Counted from the first letter of the stretch, positions 34,445 to 43,448 are shown. The stretch is DNA of 55,323 bases from Ilumatobacteraceae bacterium (GCA_013213745.1 JABSQH010000043.1:1-55323); one strand, 5' to 3'. Notes: generated by a model from the letters alone, not told the origin. Numbers and translations: made by a program.

Positions 34445-35512
34445 TCAGATCAGACCCTGTTCGGTCAGGTAGTCCTCGGCAACGGCGCGGGGATCCTCGC
34501 CGTCGGCGGACACTCGCCGGTTCAGCTCGGCCATCGTTTCCTCGTCGAGGCCGGCGACGATCGTGTCGGCGATCGCCTGGAACGCATCCGGAGCAGTCTG
34601 GTACACGCTGTCCGGCATCGTCAGCGACACGTTGTAGAGAATGAACACGCCCGGATCCTCGACGAGGTCGAGATTCAAGGCGGGGATCCTGCCGTCGGTC
34701 GTGAACACTTCACCGAACGTGCAGTTGCCGTTGGCGATCTCGTCGTAGATCACTCCGGTCTCCAGGATCTCGACCTGGTCGTCGGGGATCGTTAGCCCGG
34801 TCGCGTCTTCGAGCAACACCAGTCCGTCGGGTCGGTTCGGGAACTCGGTCTCCATGCACACGATCGCATCGGAGTTCTCGTTGACGTACTCCATCATCGC
34901 CTGGAGATCGCCACCGCCAGCCGGCGAGTCACTCGACGTCGCGAAGCCGTACGTGTCGTTGAACGGCGACACGCCGATCCACCGAATGTCGTTCTCCGCG
35001 AGGTCGGTGACGCACACGTCGTTTGTCAAGGTGTCGGTGTCGAAGCTCGGGTCCTCCTGCCCGAGATGCACCGTCCAGCCCGTACCGTTGTACTCCCAAT
35101 ACGTGTCGATTTCGTTGGCCAGGAGCGCGTCGCGATTCACCACGGTGCCACCGAGGTTGGTGTTGTCGGTCACGTTTGCGCCTGCTGCCTCCATCGCAAC
35201 GATTGCCAATTGGCCGAGGACGAACTGCTCGACGAAGTCTTTCGAGCCGACCGAGATGTCGGTACCGCTGAGGTCGAGCTCACTGAACGAATCGACGATC
35301 TGCGGTTCACCGAGTGCCGTCTCACATTCGCCGCTGACGGCCGCTCCGTCGTCGGCCCCGGTGTCGTCGGTTCCGGATTCTCCGTCAGCGGCGGCTGCGG
35401 TCGTCGCTGATGCCTCGTCGCTGGAATCGTCGTCGTCGCCGCACGCGGCCGCAACGAGGGCGACCGCAGCGAGCGCGGCAACGAGACGCTTGGGTTCACG
35501 CTTCAGTCTCAT
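34445..35512 (-). CDS. Glycine betaine/choline ABC transporter substrate-binding lipoprotein
   Basis: A 355-residue OpuAC/ProX-type solute-binding protein. The signal ends LVAAAC, a lipobox with Cys at about residue 24, followed by an Asp/Ser/Ala-rich linker. The domain opens with ISVGSKDFVEQFVLGQLAI, and GGTVVNRDALLANEIDTYWEY matches the family. It delivers quaternary amines to the permeases encoded upstream. A GGAGA Shine-Dalgarno lies 7-8 nt before the ATG. It is the last gene of a four-gene operon, 87 nt after the second permease. Confidence 0.92.
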   Translation of the reverse strand: MRLKREPKRLVAALAAVALVAAACGDDDDSSDEASATTAAAADGESGTDDTGADDGAAVSGECETALGEPQIVDSFSELDLSGTDISVGSKDFVEQFVLGQLAIVAMEAAGANVTDNTNLGGTVVNRDALLANEIDTYWEYNGTGWTVHLGQEDPSFDTDTLTNDVCVTDLAENDIRWIGVSPFNDTYGFATSSDSPAGGGDLQAMMEYVNENSDAIVCMETEFPNRPDGLVLLEDATGLTIPDDQVEILETGVIYDEIANGNCTFGEVFTTDGRIPALNLDLVEDPGVFILYNVSLTMPDSVYQTAPDAFQAIADTIVAGLDEETMAELNRRVSADGEDPRAVAEDYLTEQGLI

Positions 35513-35599
35513 TGATTGTCTCCATGTGGTGTGTGGTGTTTGTGAGTGGTTGTGAGTGGTCGATGGGCGCGGCGAAGCCTGATCCTCGGGATCTCCGAT

Positions 35600-36460
35600 T
35601 CACAGTCCTTTCGGCCGCAGTGTCTTCTCGGCGAGCGCGGCGATCCAGTCGACCGACAGCGCGACCAGCGCGGTCATCACCGCGCCGGTAATCAGCACCA
35701 GGTCGCGGCTCAGTTTGAGCCCGGCGCTGATCGTCTCCCCGAGTCCCCCACCGCCGATCAAGAAGGCGAGAGCGGCCATCCCGACGGTGATCACGAGCGC
35801 GGTACGCACGCCAGCAAGGATCACCGGGATCGCCAAGGGAAGTTCGATGCGTCGCAGCACCTGCCGCTTGGTCAGGCCCATGCCGCGTCCGGCCTCGATC
35901 ACGTTGCGGTCGACCTGCTCCAGGCCGACCATCGTGTTCCGCAGCACCGGCAGCATGGTGAACAGCGCCAACGCCCAAATCGTCGTCCACGGGCCGCGAC
36001 CGAGCCAGGCAAAAGCCAGCACGAGCAGGCCGAACGCAGGGATCGCCTGCCCCGACGTGGCCACGGCGAGCACCGGCGAACCGAACCGTCGATAACGCGG
36101 GCGGGTGAGCAGGATGCCGAGCGGTACGGCGATGACGATCGTGAACACCGTCGCCCAAAGGGTGATCCCGAGGTGCTCCTCGAGCTGTGGACGAAGGTTG
36201 CGCTCCCAGTCGAGGGCCCGTTCGTCCTGGAAGATCTTGTCGGCGCTGTTGTAGTACACGCGCAGCGCGATGATCCCGGCGATCACGATGAGCGGCGTCA
36301 CGAACAAGCCGAGGTTCGACCTGATCAGCCGCACCCCCGGCGGAAGTCGATAGCCGTCTGCATCATCGGACACCTGCTCGTCGCGGGCGCCAGGCGGCGG
36401 CGCGGAGTGCACCGCGTCGAGTTCAACGACCTCGCTGGGGACGTCGTGCAGCGAGGTCAC
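35600..36460 (-). CDS. ABC transporter permease, glycine betaine/choline type (second permease)
   Basis: A 286-residue OpuCB/ProW-type permease with an N-terminal polar extension and about six membrane segments. The ATP-binding-subunit contact loop (EAA motif) is EAGRGMGLTKRQVLRRIELPLAIP. The first family stretch is TLWATVFTIVIAVPLGILLTR. It pairs with the other permease to form the channel. The GTG start overlaps the stop of the ATPase gene by 4 nt. Confidence 0.92.
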   Translation of the reverse strand: MTSLHDVPSEVVELDAVHSAPPPGARDEQVSDDADGYRLPPGVRLIRSNLGLFVTPLIVIAGIIALRVYYNSADKIFQDERALDWERNLRPQLEEHLGITLWATVFTIVIAVPLGILLTRPRYRRFGSPVLAVATSGQAIPAFGLLVLAFAWLGRGPWTTIWALALFTMLPVLRNTMVGLEQVDRNVIEAGRGMGLTKRQVLRRIELPLAIPVILAGVRTALVITVGMAALAFLIGGGGLGETISAGLKLSRDLVLITGAVMTALVALSVDWIAALAEKTLRPKGL

Positions 36461-37698
36461 TGCGGCTCCGCGTCCTGCAGCTGGGCCTCTTGGTCGACCG
36501 CATCGAGCTGAGCGAGATCGTCGTAGTGCTTCTTGGCCTGCTGTCGAAGCTGCTTCAATACGTCTGCCAGCACCTCGATGTCGAGCACGCCCTGGTAGCG
36601 GTTGCGCTCGTCGACCACGACGGCGCAGCCAGCGTTCGACAACAACATTTCTTCGAGGGCGTCGTGGAGCGTGGCGTTCGGCATCACCGTGGAGTTCACT
36701 GCGGCGCCCACCTCAGCCAACGGATGAGATGCGTCCGCAAGATGGCCGGCGTTCACCCACCGGTGCGGCCGCCCGACCGAGTCGAGCACCAACATCCACT
36801 TCTCGGGCGATGCGTCGAAGCGACGCTGGGCCTCGTCGCGAGCGGTGTCGACGTCGACCACGGGGAAGTCGCTGATTAGCTCGAGATCGCGCACCCGTTC
36901 GAAGTTGAGTCCCTTCAGTGTCGACCCCGCACCGATGAAGTCGCTGACGAACTCGTCGACTGGGTACGCCAGGATTCGCTCCGGCGTGTCGTACTGACGG
37001 ATCACCGACTGTTCGCCGAGAATGGCGATGCGGTCGCCCATCTTGATCGCCTCGTCGATGTCGTGAGTGACGAAGACGATCGTCTTCTTCAGGTCCCCCT
37101 GGAGCCGGAGGAACTCGTTCTGCAAGCGGTCGCGGGTGATCGGGTCGATCGCCCCGAACGGCTCGTCCATCAGCAGCACCGGAGGATCGGCGGCGAGGGC
37201 GCGGGCGACGCCGACGCGTTGGGCCTGCCCGCCGGACAGCTCCTTGGGGTATCGGTCGCGGAACTGCACGGGATCGAGGCCGGTCAGGTCGAGCAACTCG
37301 TCGACCCGCGCGGCGATGCGCGCTTTGTCCCAGCCGACGAGCCGCGGGACGGTGCCGATGTTCTCGGCAATCGTCTGGTGCGGGAACAGCCCGATTTGCT
37401 GAATCACGTAGCCGATGCGACGACGGAGATGGTCCGGGTTGACCGCGGTGACGTCTTCACCGTCGAACACGATCCGCCCAGACGTCGGCTCGATCATCCG
37501 GTTGATCAGCCGCAGCGTGGTGCTCTTGCCGCATCCGGACGGACCGACGAGCACCAGGATCTCGCCTTCCGGGATCGCCAGGTCGAGATCGGCCACCGCC
37601 GGAACGGAGGAGCCGGGATAGATCTTGCCGACGCCGTGGAGCTCGATCATCGCCCCGGGCGTGTCGGTGGCGGTGGGAGCGGTCTGCAGTTCGGTCAT
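36457..37698 (-). CDS. ABC transporter ATP-binding protein with CBS domains, glycine betaine type
   Basis: A 413-residue OpuCA/ProV-type ATPase. Walker A is GPSGCGKSTTLRLINRM, the signature is LSGGQAQRVGVARAL, Walker B is VLLMDEPFGAID and the switch His is in FVTHDIDEA. The C-terminal part (about residues 275-395) is a pair of CBS domains, the osmotic or nucleotide sensor in this family. The ATG at 37698 overlaps the stop of the first permease by 4 nt. Confidence 0.93.
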   Translation of the reverse strand: MTELQTAPTATDTPGAMIELHGVGKIYPGSSVPAVADLDLAIPEGEILVLVGPSGCGKSTTLRLINRMIEPTSGRIVFDGEDVTAVNPDHLRRRIGYVIQQIGLFPHQTIAENIGTVPRLVGWDKARIAARVDELLDLTGLDPVQFRDRYPKELSGGQAQRVGVARALAADPPVLLMDEPFGAIDPITRDRLQNEFLRLQGDLKKTIVFVTHDIDEAIKMGDRIAILGEQSVIRQYDTPERILAYPVDEFVSDFIGAGSTLKGLNFERVRDLELISDFPVVDVDTARDEAQRRFDASPEKWMLVLDSVGRPHRWVNAGHLADASHPLAEVGAAVNSTVMPNATLHDALEEMLLSNAGCAVVVDERNRYQGVLDIEVLADVLKQLRQQAKKHYDDLAQLDAVDQEAQLQDAEPQ

Positions 37699-38579
37699 TG
37701 ACGGAGTCCTTTCGACGTGGTGAAGCGTCGGAGCACTGCGAACAGCAGATCGGCGACGAGCGCCACGAGGATCGTGAAGAGTACGCCCGTCCACATGCGC
37801 TCGACGGACGTGACATCGGGAAAGCGCTGCAGTCCATCGTTGATGTAGCGCCCGAGGCCAGTGCCGCCGACGAGCGGCGCAATGGCGGCGATCCCGATGT
37901 TCAACAACGTGGCGACGCGGATTCCGGTGAGGATCACCGGCCACGCCAGCGGCAACTCGATGCGCAACAAGCGCTGGGTGGGGTTGAGGCCCATGCCCTT
38001 GGCCGACTCCTTGACCGCCCCGTCGACCTCTTCGAGTCCGACGATGGTGTTCCGCAGGATCGGCAGGATCGAGTACAAGGTGAGCGCAATGATCGGGCCC
38101 CTGTCGCCGACGCCGATCGCTGGGATCGAAATGAAGATCGCGAACAAGGCGAGCGAGGGCACGGTGAGCATCACGGCGGCGAATCCCAGGATTGGCCCGC
38201 GCAGTGCGCTGACGCGATGCACCAGGACGCCCAGCACGACGGAGATCGCCGTGGCGAAGGCCATCGACATCGCTACCAACTGCACGTGCTCGATCACTCG
38301 CTCGAGGATGCTCCCCCATCCTTCGGCCTGCGATGCCCAGTCCCACCAGCTCTGGTACGCCTCGCCGTCGGAGATCAGCGCCGGCAAGTTGGCCAGGCCC
38401 GTGAACAGGACGTCGAATCCCTCGATGAGGTCGTTGTTCGCAGCGGTGTCAGCGAAGAAGAGGTACCACAGCAATGCGACGGCGAGGACGACGCCGGCGA
38501 TTGCTCGCCATGGGACCGACCTCGCTCGTTGCGCTCCGTCGACCGACTGAGGAGTGCTGGCCTCTGCGACGTCGCTCAT
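37695..38579 (-). CDS. ABC transporter permease, glycine betaine/choline type (first permease)
   Basis: A 294-residue permease, first gene of the operon. About six membrane segments follow an N-terminal polar part. The EAA-type loop is KESAKGMGLNPTQRLLRIELPLAWP, and VGGTGLGRYINDGLQ is a typical late motif. The ATG at 38579 is the preferred start because a strong hairpin lies just upstream. ATGs at 38606 and 38618 are in frame and cannot be excluded. The region upstream is a leader of about 135 nt. Confidence 0.9.
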   Translation of the reverse strand: MSDVAEASTPQSVDGAQRARSVPWRAIAGVVLAVALLWYLFFADTAANNDLIEGFDVLFTGLANLPALISDGEAYQSWWDWASQAEGWGSILERVIEHVQLVAMSMAFATAISVVLGVLVHRVSALRGPILGFAAVMLTVPSLALFAIFISIPAIGVGDRGPIIALTLYSILPILRNTIVGLEEVDGAVKESAKGMGLNPTQRLLRIELPLAWPVILTGIRVATLLNIGIAAIAPLVGGTGLGRYINDGLQRFPDVTSVERMWTGVLFTILVALVADLLFAVLRRFTTSKGLRQ

Positions 38580-38714
38580 GAGGGTCGCTCGCTGTGACCC
38601 ACGCATGACGTGGGACATCGACGCTCACTCGGTTGGACGCTCGGACAGCTGATGGGTTCCTCTCAGGGGCCGGCCCGGCCCTGGGGTTCTCTCGGTCGGT
38701 GTGACGGTGCTCAG
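38580..38714 (-). promoter_or_regulatory. Structured 5' leader of the betaine transporter operon
   Basis: The leader between the predicted start of transcription and the first permease is rich in pairing. It has a GC stem built on CAGGG/CCCTG arms, flanked by two near-direct repeats of GAGAG-A(A)-CCC. Next to the start are a 6-bp hairpin CCCACG/CGTGGG and a 5-bp GGGTC/GACCC stem. This could be an RNA switch or attenuator for osmotic control. It matches no riboswitch I can name with confidence. Confidence 0.35.
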
Positions 38715-38720
38715 GCGAAC

Positions 38721-38749
38721 AACGTACGACAGCGAGCGAGCGGCGCCAA
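38721..38749 (-). promoter_or_regulatory. Sigma-70-like promoter of the betaine transporter operon
   Basis: TTGGCG and TACGTT are separated by exactly 17 nt on the - strand. They place the transcription start near 38714, giving the leader described above. Confidence 0.4.
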
Positions 38750-38816
38750 GTTGCGCACCGAGCGCGGTGTCTGCGCGGCCGGCCGTGCTCCTCCTGCCCC
38801 CGTTCGAACCAGCCGA

Positions 38817-39020
38817 TCACGGCGCCGGCTCGTCGGCCAGCCGGCGCAGGATGGTCGCCGCCTTCTCGGCTGCGCGGCGGGCCTGCATCAACCGCTTGTC
38901 CGACGACGGTCGTGCCGTTGCGCCGTCGGCGGCCGCCTCCTGTAACTGTTCGAAGGCGAGTTCGTCGATGTCGGCGACGAGCACCTCGAGCCGGTCGGCG
39001 AGCGCTTCATACTCAGTCAT
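38817..39020 (-). CDS. Small helical protein, 67 residues
   Basis: I do not recognise the family. It starts MTEYEALADRLEVLVADIDEL and is Ala-, Glu- and Arg-rich throughout, predicting two amphipathic helices or a coiled coil. There is no membrane segment. Its ATG overlaps the end of glcF by 8 nt, so it belongs to the hydrolase-glcF transcription unit. The longer upstream frame is antiframe glcF and is rejected. Confidence 0.65.
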   Translation of the reverse strand: MTEYEALADRLEVLVADIDELAFEQLQEAAADGATARPSSDKRLMQARRAAEKAATILRRLADEPAP

Positions 39021-40209
39021 CGAGCGTCGCCCCATATGCGGTGGCCACGATGTCGACGGGATGCTGCACATCGAACCGCTGTGGCACGGCGGCGCCGATG
39101 AAGCCGGAACAGCCGGGGTTGCCGCTCGCGACGAGCACGGCGCCGGCGGCGGGCGCGGCACGCTCGATCGTCGCCACCTTGCGGGCGCGGACGTCGTTGG
39201 CCATCGCCGGTTGCATCATCGAGAATGCACCACCGGCACCACAACACAGCCCGTCGTCGTCGAGCTCGATGACGTCGGCGACCAGTCCGAGCACGGCGCG
39301 GGTGTCGCTGTGGGCTCGTTGCACGTGGCGCAGATGGCACGGATCCTGCACGATGACCTGGCGCCGCTCGCCGTGGTAGGTGGGCAGTTCGTCGGCGTGC
39401 TGGGCGAGCCACGTCGACGCATCGAGCACCCGTGCGGAAAAGGCGTGCGCTGCCGGCGTGTCCAGCAACGCGCCGACGTGCTGGAGCCCGGCGCCGCAGC
39501 CTGCAGCATCGACCGCGATCGGCGCGTCACCAGGCATCGAGGCGATGACCCGCTCGGCCAGCCGGGCAGCGTCATCGCTCAACCCGGCGTGGGAATGCAG
39601 TGCGCCGCAGCAATCGCCACCGCGCCCAGGCGCCGACCAGGTAGCACCGGCGAGCTCCACGAGGGCGGCCAGACTCCGGTGGGTACGCCGTTGCCAGGCA
39701 TCCATCACGCAGCCGGTGAACAACCACACGTCGGGATCGTCGGTGCTGTACCTCAGCGGCCGCGGTCGCCGCAGCGGAAGGTCCGGCAGCCCGAGTCGCT
39801 GCGGCACGAGGCGCAGTCGCTGCGCTCCGGCGAGCGCCGTCGACCCGGCCAGTACGACCCGATGATGTCCGAGCGCCTTGAGCCCTAGGCGCTGCCACCA
39901 CGGACTGATGCGCCCCTCCTCGGCCAACACCGTGCGGGTCTGCTCGACCAACGCGCCGTACTCGACGCCGCTTGGACAAGCCGGTTCGCATCCCCGGCAC
40001 TGCACACACGTGTCCATGAAGTCGACGAACGTCTCATCGATCGGGGTCGCACCCGACTCGACGCCGCGCATCGCATCGATCCGCCCGCGCGGCGAGTAGC
40101 GCTCCTCGCCCGTGACACGAAAGGTTGGGCAGTGCGGCAGACACAGTCCGCACGCAACACACGCCGAGAGTCGGTCCGGGTCGAGACCGAGCGGCCCAGT
40201 CGATGTCAT
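39013..40209 (-). CDS. glcF: Glycolate/lactate oxidase iron-sulfur subunit
   Basis: A 398-residue (Fe-S)-binding protein. Two 4Fe-4S motifs are near the N-terminus: CVACGLCLPHCP and CVQCRGCEPACP. Two CCG domains follow, with GGDCCGALHSHAG and DGLCCGAGGAFSMM. It would take electrons from the GlcD/GlcE flavoproteins to the membrane pool. The ATG overlaps the upstream hydrolase stop by 4 nt. Its partners glcD and glcE lie 4.5 kb away in another unit. Confidence 0.9.
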   Translation of the reverse strand: MTSTGPLGLDPDRLSACVACGLCLPHCPTFRVTGEERYSPRGRIDAMRGVESGATPIDETFVDFMDTCVQCRGCEPACPSGVEYGALVEQTRTVLAEEGRISPWWQRLGLKALGHHRVVLAGSTALAGAQRLRLVPQRLGLPDLPLRRPRPLRYSTDDPDVWLFTGCVMDAWQRRTHRSLAALVELAGATWSAPGRGGDCCGALHSHAGLSDDAARLAERVIASMPGDAPIAVDAAGCGAGLQHVGALLDTPAAHAFSARVLDASTWLAQHADELPTYHGERRQVIVQDPCHLRHVQRAHSDTRAVLGLVADVIELDDDGLCCGAGGAFSMMQPAMANDVRARKVATIERAAPAAGAVLVASGNPGCSGFIGAAVPQRFDVQHPVDIVATAYGATLDD

Positions 40210-41503
40210 GGGGCTGCGACCGCCTCAGCGATCAGCGCGTAGAGCTCGGGCATCACGCTGTTGGCGATCGTTTGGTCTGCTTCGATCACGAAGAACGTCC
40301 CGTGCTCGCGATCGGCGTCAAGCCACGCGACGCCGCCATAGGCCCCCGGGTCGGTGCGCCGGCCTGTCGACCGATCGACCCACCAACCGAGGCCGTAACC
40401 GAGTTCGGGGCGATCGGCGTCACCCCCATATGCGGAAGCAACTCGATCGGTCAGCATGTACTCGATCGCCTTGGGCGAGAGCACCGGTTCGTCGTCGCAT
40501 CGCCCGTCGCGCAACAGCATCAGCAACAGCTTGCCGTAGTCACCCGTGGTCACGTACGCACCGCCCTCGATGTTCGGGTTGTCGGTCGGCGGCAGCGACA
40601 ACGGATCGAGGCCATCTGGGTTGAGCAATCCGATGGTCTGCTCGAAGTGATTGTTGAAGCCCAGCGCGTCGAGCCCGCACGGCTCGACGTAGATCTCATC
40701 GATCAGCTCCTCCCAGGTCATCCCCGACACCGCTTCGGCGACTCCTCCCGCCACCTGCCACTGGCCACCGCCGTAGCGGAACTCGGTGTCGGGCGGCACC
40801 ACGGCGCGGTCATCGAGCTCGGAGGTGAGGATCGACTCGGCGCACTCGTGCCGCGTTCCCGCCGCCTCGAATTGGCACCGATGGGTGTCGTAGACGAGAT
40901 CGCGGATCAATCCCGCCAGTCCCGAGCTGTTCGACACCAACTGGGCTGGCGTGATCGCCGGTTGCGCGCTCCCCCACTCCACTGCGTCGGCAATCGACGC
41001 GTCGATGTCGAGCAGACCTCGGTCGTCGAGGGCGAGGAGCACGCCAGCCGCAATCATCTTCGACGACGACGCCACGAACGACACGCGGTCCTCATCGAAT
41101 TCGCCCCAGTGGTCGTGGTAGATCACCCCGTCGTCGCGGTGCACCACGATCAATCCGGCACCGTCGAAGCCGTCGGCGGCGACGAACTCCGACACCAACG
41201 GATCAGCCGCCGAGAAGTCGTACGGCTGCGCGGGCGGGCGCTCGGTTGCATCGACGGCGTCGGAGGTCGGCGGGGGGCTCGAGGTGATCGCTGTTGCGAT
41301 CGATGTAGGAGTACCGTCAGGTGCAGGGGCGTCGGTCGGCAGTGTTGTCGCGGATGTCGCTACCGACGTGCTCGATCGCAACGACACCGAGGGGGCGACG
41401 ATCTGTTCGTCGTGCTCTCCGAGTCGGCTTGACGGTCGGCGCCGACACAGGCTGCGGCGATCAACGCGACCCCGACACACACAACGGCAATGCCGGGGCG
41501 CAC
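40206..41503 (-). pseudogene. Beta-lactamase-family serine hydrolase lipoprotein, interrupted by a frameshift
   Basis: The main frame encodes a class-C-type serine hydrolase: SxxK in FVASSSKMIAAGVLLALDD, then LVSNSSGLAGLIRD and a Tyr motif in EFRYGGGQWQVAGG. Its own N-terminus is Arg/Cys-rich and unlike a protein start. In another frame the GTG at 41503 opens a clean lipoprotein signal RPGIAVVCVGVALIAAAC, then VGADRQADSESTTN. The two join if one base is missing near the C5 run at 41391-41395. An AGGAGG lies 11 nt upstream of that GTG. Confidence 0.8.
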
Positions 41504-41606
41504 CGGTCACGCATCCTCCTCGACGACCGCCACGCTCGGGTCACTACTACTCCGCGTGGCAGGACGGCCGCTCTCGCCACAACGGCGATCAACAGCGGGA
41601 GCAATC

Positions 41607-41973
41607 ATGAACAAGATCATCGCAGCAGCAGTCATCATGTTGGCAAGCACTGCCGTCGCCGCCGGCGGCGTCGACGCCAAGAAGGGCGGCGCCAACAACA
41701 ACGGGCCCGTACACCGGACACTGCCAAGAGGCTGAGACGTGCCAGGAATCGAACAACGGCAACGGCAAGGGCAAGGCGCTGGGCAAACCAGTCGCGGGAT
41801 CGGTCGGCGACGCCGACAAGAAGAACCCTCCCAGACAGCTGCCTGGCCCCGAGGACCGCAACAACGGCTACGAGTGCGACGGCAACTCGGGCATCGCTCG
41901 CGGCAACCCGGCACATTCCGGTCGCGACGTCGATGACGACGACGACAACGACGACGACAGCGCGCCAGACTGA
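41607..41973 (+). pseudogene. Small secreted Asn/Gly/Asp-rich protein, interrupted by a frameshift
   Basis: The ATG at 41607 has a GGGAG Shine-Dalgarno and begins a signal peptide, MNKIIAAAVIMLASTAVAA. It continues GGVDAKKGGANNN and then meets an early stop at 41735. In the +1 frame the sequence continues sensibly: GPYTGHCQEAETCQESNN, later NNGYECDGNSGIARGNPAHS, and an Asp-rich end. The shift is at the GGGCCC run 41703-41708, where one extra base would explain it. Four Cys suggest disulfides. The function is unknown. Confidence 0.75.
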
Positions 41974-42027
41974 CGTCGCTCTGCTCATCGGCTGACGCCG
42001 AGCGCCGACGCTCAGTCGTGCGCCACC

Positions 42028-42033
42028 TACGAT
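42028..42033 (+). promoter_or_regulatory. -10 box of the aldehyde dehydrogenase gene
   Basis: TACGAT lies 7 nt upstream of the ATG at 42041 and is almost wholly inside the left arm of the dyad below. Confidence 0.5.
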
Positions 42034-42072
42034 GTCGGGTATGACCACGGTCGAGGCCATACCCGACATCGT
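42029..42072. promoter_or_regulatory. Perfect inverted repeat over the aldehyde dehydrogenase start (candidate operator)
   Basis: Two exact 15-nt arms (ACGATGTCGGGTATG and complement) are separated by 14 nt. The left arm covers the -10 box and ends at the start codon; the right arm is in codons 6-11. A DNA-binding repressor or an RNA hairpin could use it. Confidence 0.55.
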
Positions 42073-43429
42073 CGAGCACCTGCGCGAGGGCTTCCGCTCC
42101 GGGATCACCCGCGACCTCCAGAGCCGACGCGTCCAGCTCAAGCAGATGCGCCGGATGATCGAGGAGAGCGAAGACGTGCTCCTCGACGCGCTCGTGGCCG
42201 ACATGGGCAAGCCGCGCATCGAGGCGTACATGACCGAGTTGGCGTTCACGCTGACCGAGATCGACGACGCGGTGAAGAACCTCGGCAAGTGGGCCGCGCC
42301 GACCAAGGTCAAGCTGCCGCTCAATTTCAAGCCCGGCAGTGCTCGGCTGCGTCCGGAGCCGCTCGGCACGGTGTGCATCATCGCCCCGTGGAACTACCCG
42401 GTACAGCTGTTGCTGGCACCGCTGATCCCGGCGCTCGCCGCCGGCAACACCGCCGTCGTCAAGCCGTCAGAGGTCACCCCAACCGTGGCCGACACGCTCG
42501 CCGACCTCGTCCCCCGGTACCTCGACGGCCGGGTCGTCTCGGTGGTCACCGGCGGCGTCGATGAGACCACCGCGTTGCTCGACGAGCGGTTCGACCACAT
42601 CTTCTACACCGGGAACGGCGCGGTCGGCCGGATCGTGATGGCTGCGGCCGCCAAGCAGCTCACGCCGGTCACCCTCGAGCTCGGGGGCAAGAGCCCGACG
42701 ATCGTGGCCGACGACGCCAACCTCAAGGTTGCCGCCCGCCGCGTTGCGTGGGGCAAGTTCGTCAACGCCGGGCAGACTTGCATCGCCCCCGACTATGTAC
42801 TGGTCGATGAACGCGTCGAGGATGAGTTCGTCACCGAGCTGACCAGCGCGATTCACGACTTCTACGGCGACGAGCCCAGAGACTCACCCGACTACACACG
42901 GATCGTCAACACTGGGCATCACGACCGGCTGATGGCGATGCTCGACGCCGGTGGCTACGACCGCACAGTGATCGGCGGCGAGGGCGACCGACTCGAGCGC
43001 TACTTGGCACCGACCATCTTGTCGGGAGTCAAGCCCGACGCCGCGGTAATGAACGAGGAGATCTTCGGACCGATCCTGCCGATCGTGCCGGTCTCCGACA
43101 TCGACGAGGCGATCCGCTTCGTCAACGACCGCGACAAGCCGCTTGCGCTGTACGCATTCAGCGAAGACGATCGCCGGCTCGAACGCATCGTCGAGCACAC
43201 GTCTGCGGGTGGCGTCACGCTGAACCATGTGGTGCTGCACTTCGGCGTCGCCGGCCTGCCGTTCGGTGGCGTGGGCGAGAGCGGGATCGGCAGCTATCAC
43301 GCCAAAGCCGGCTTCGACCGCTTCAGTCACGCCAAGCCGGTGCTCAACAAGCCGACCAAGCCCGACCCGTCGCTCCTGTACCCGCCCTACACGTCGTTCA
43401 AGGAACGGATTCTCCGGCGCTTCTTGTAG
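42041..43429 (+). CDS. NAD(P)-dependent aldehyde dehydrogenase
   Basis: A 462-residue aldehyde dehydrogenase of the class-3/YwdH-like type, oxidising an aldehyde to the acid. The N-terminal motif IIAPWNYPVQLLLAPLIPAL and the cofactor residue region GNTAVVKPSE are family-typical. The catalytic Glu is in TLELGGKSPTIV and the catalytic Cys in FVNAGQTCIAPDYVLV. NEEIFGPILPIV and LPFGGVGESGIGSYHAK complete the fold. The ATG at 42041 fits the TACGAT box; an in-frame ATG at 42032 overlaps that box. Confidence 0.94.
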   Translation: MTTVEAIPDIVEHLREGFRSGITRDLQSRRVQLKQMRRMIEESEDVLLDALVADMGKPRIEAYMTELAFTLTEIDDAVKNLGKWAAPTKVKLPLNFKPGSARLRPEPLGTVCIIAPWNYPVQLLLAPLIPALAAGNTAVVKPSEVTPTVADTLADLVPRYLDGRVVSVVTGGVDETTALLDERFDHIFYTGNGAVGRIVMAAAAKQLTPVTLELGGKSPTIVADDANLKVAARRVAWGKFVNAGQTCIAPDYVLVDERVEDEFVTELTSAIHDFYGDEPRDSPDYTRIVNTGHHDRLMAMLDAGGYDRTVIGGEGDRLERYLAPTILSGVKPDAAVMNEEIFGPILPIVPVSDIDEAIRFVNDRDKPLALYAFSEDDRRLERIVEHTSAGGVTLNHVVLHFGVAGLPFGGVGESGIGSYHAKAGFDRFSHAKPVLNKPTKPDPSLLYPPYTSFKERILRRFL

Positions 43430-43448
43430 ACGCCGGCGGCCGGCCACG

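Noticed and set aside
38640-38685. CTGAGAGG-AACCC, reminiscent of the TPP riboswitch
   Set aside because: The second THI-box half (CCTGAT...GCGAAGGGA) is missing and the downstream genes are a betaine transporter.
38802-38810. GGTTCGAAC, a T-loop-like motif suggesting a tRNA
   Set aside because: The flanks do not pair as a T stem and no acceptor or anticodon arm can be built.
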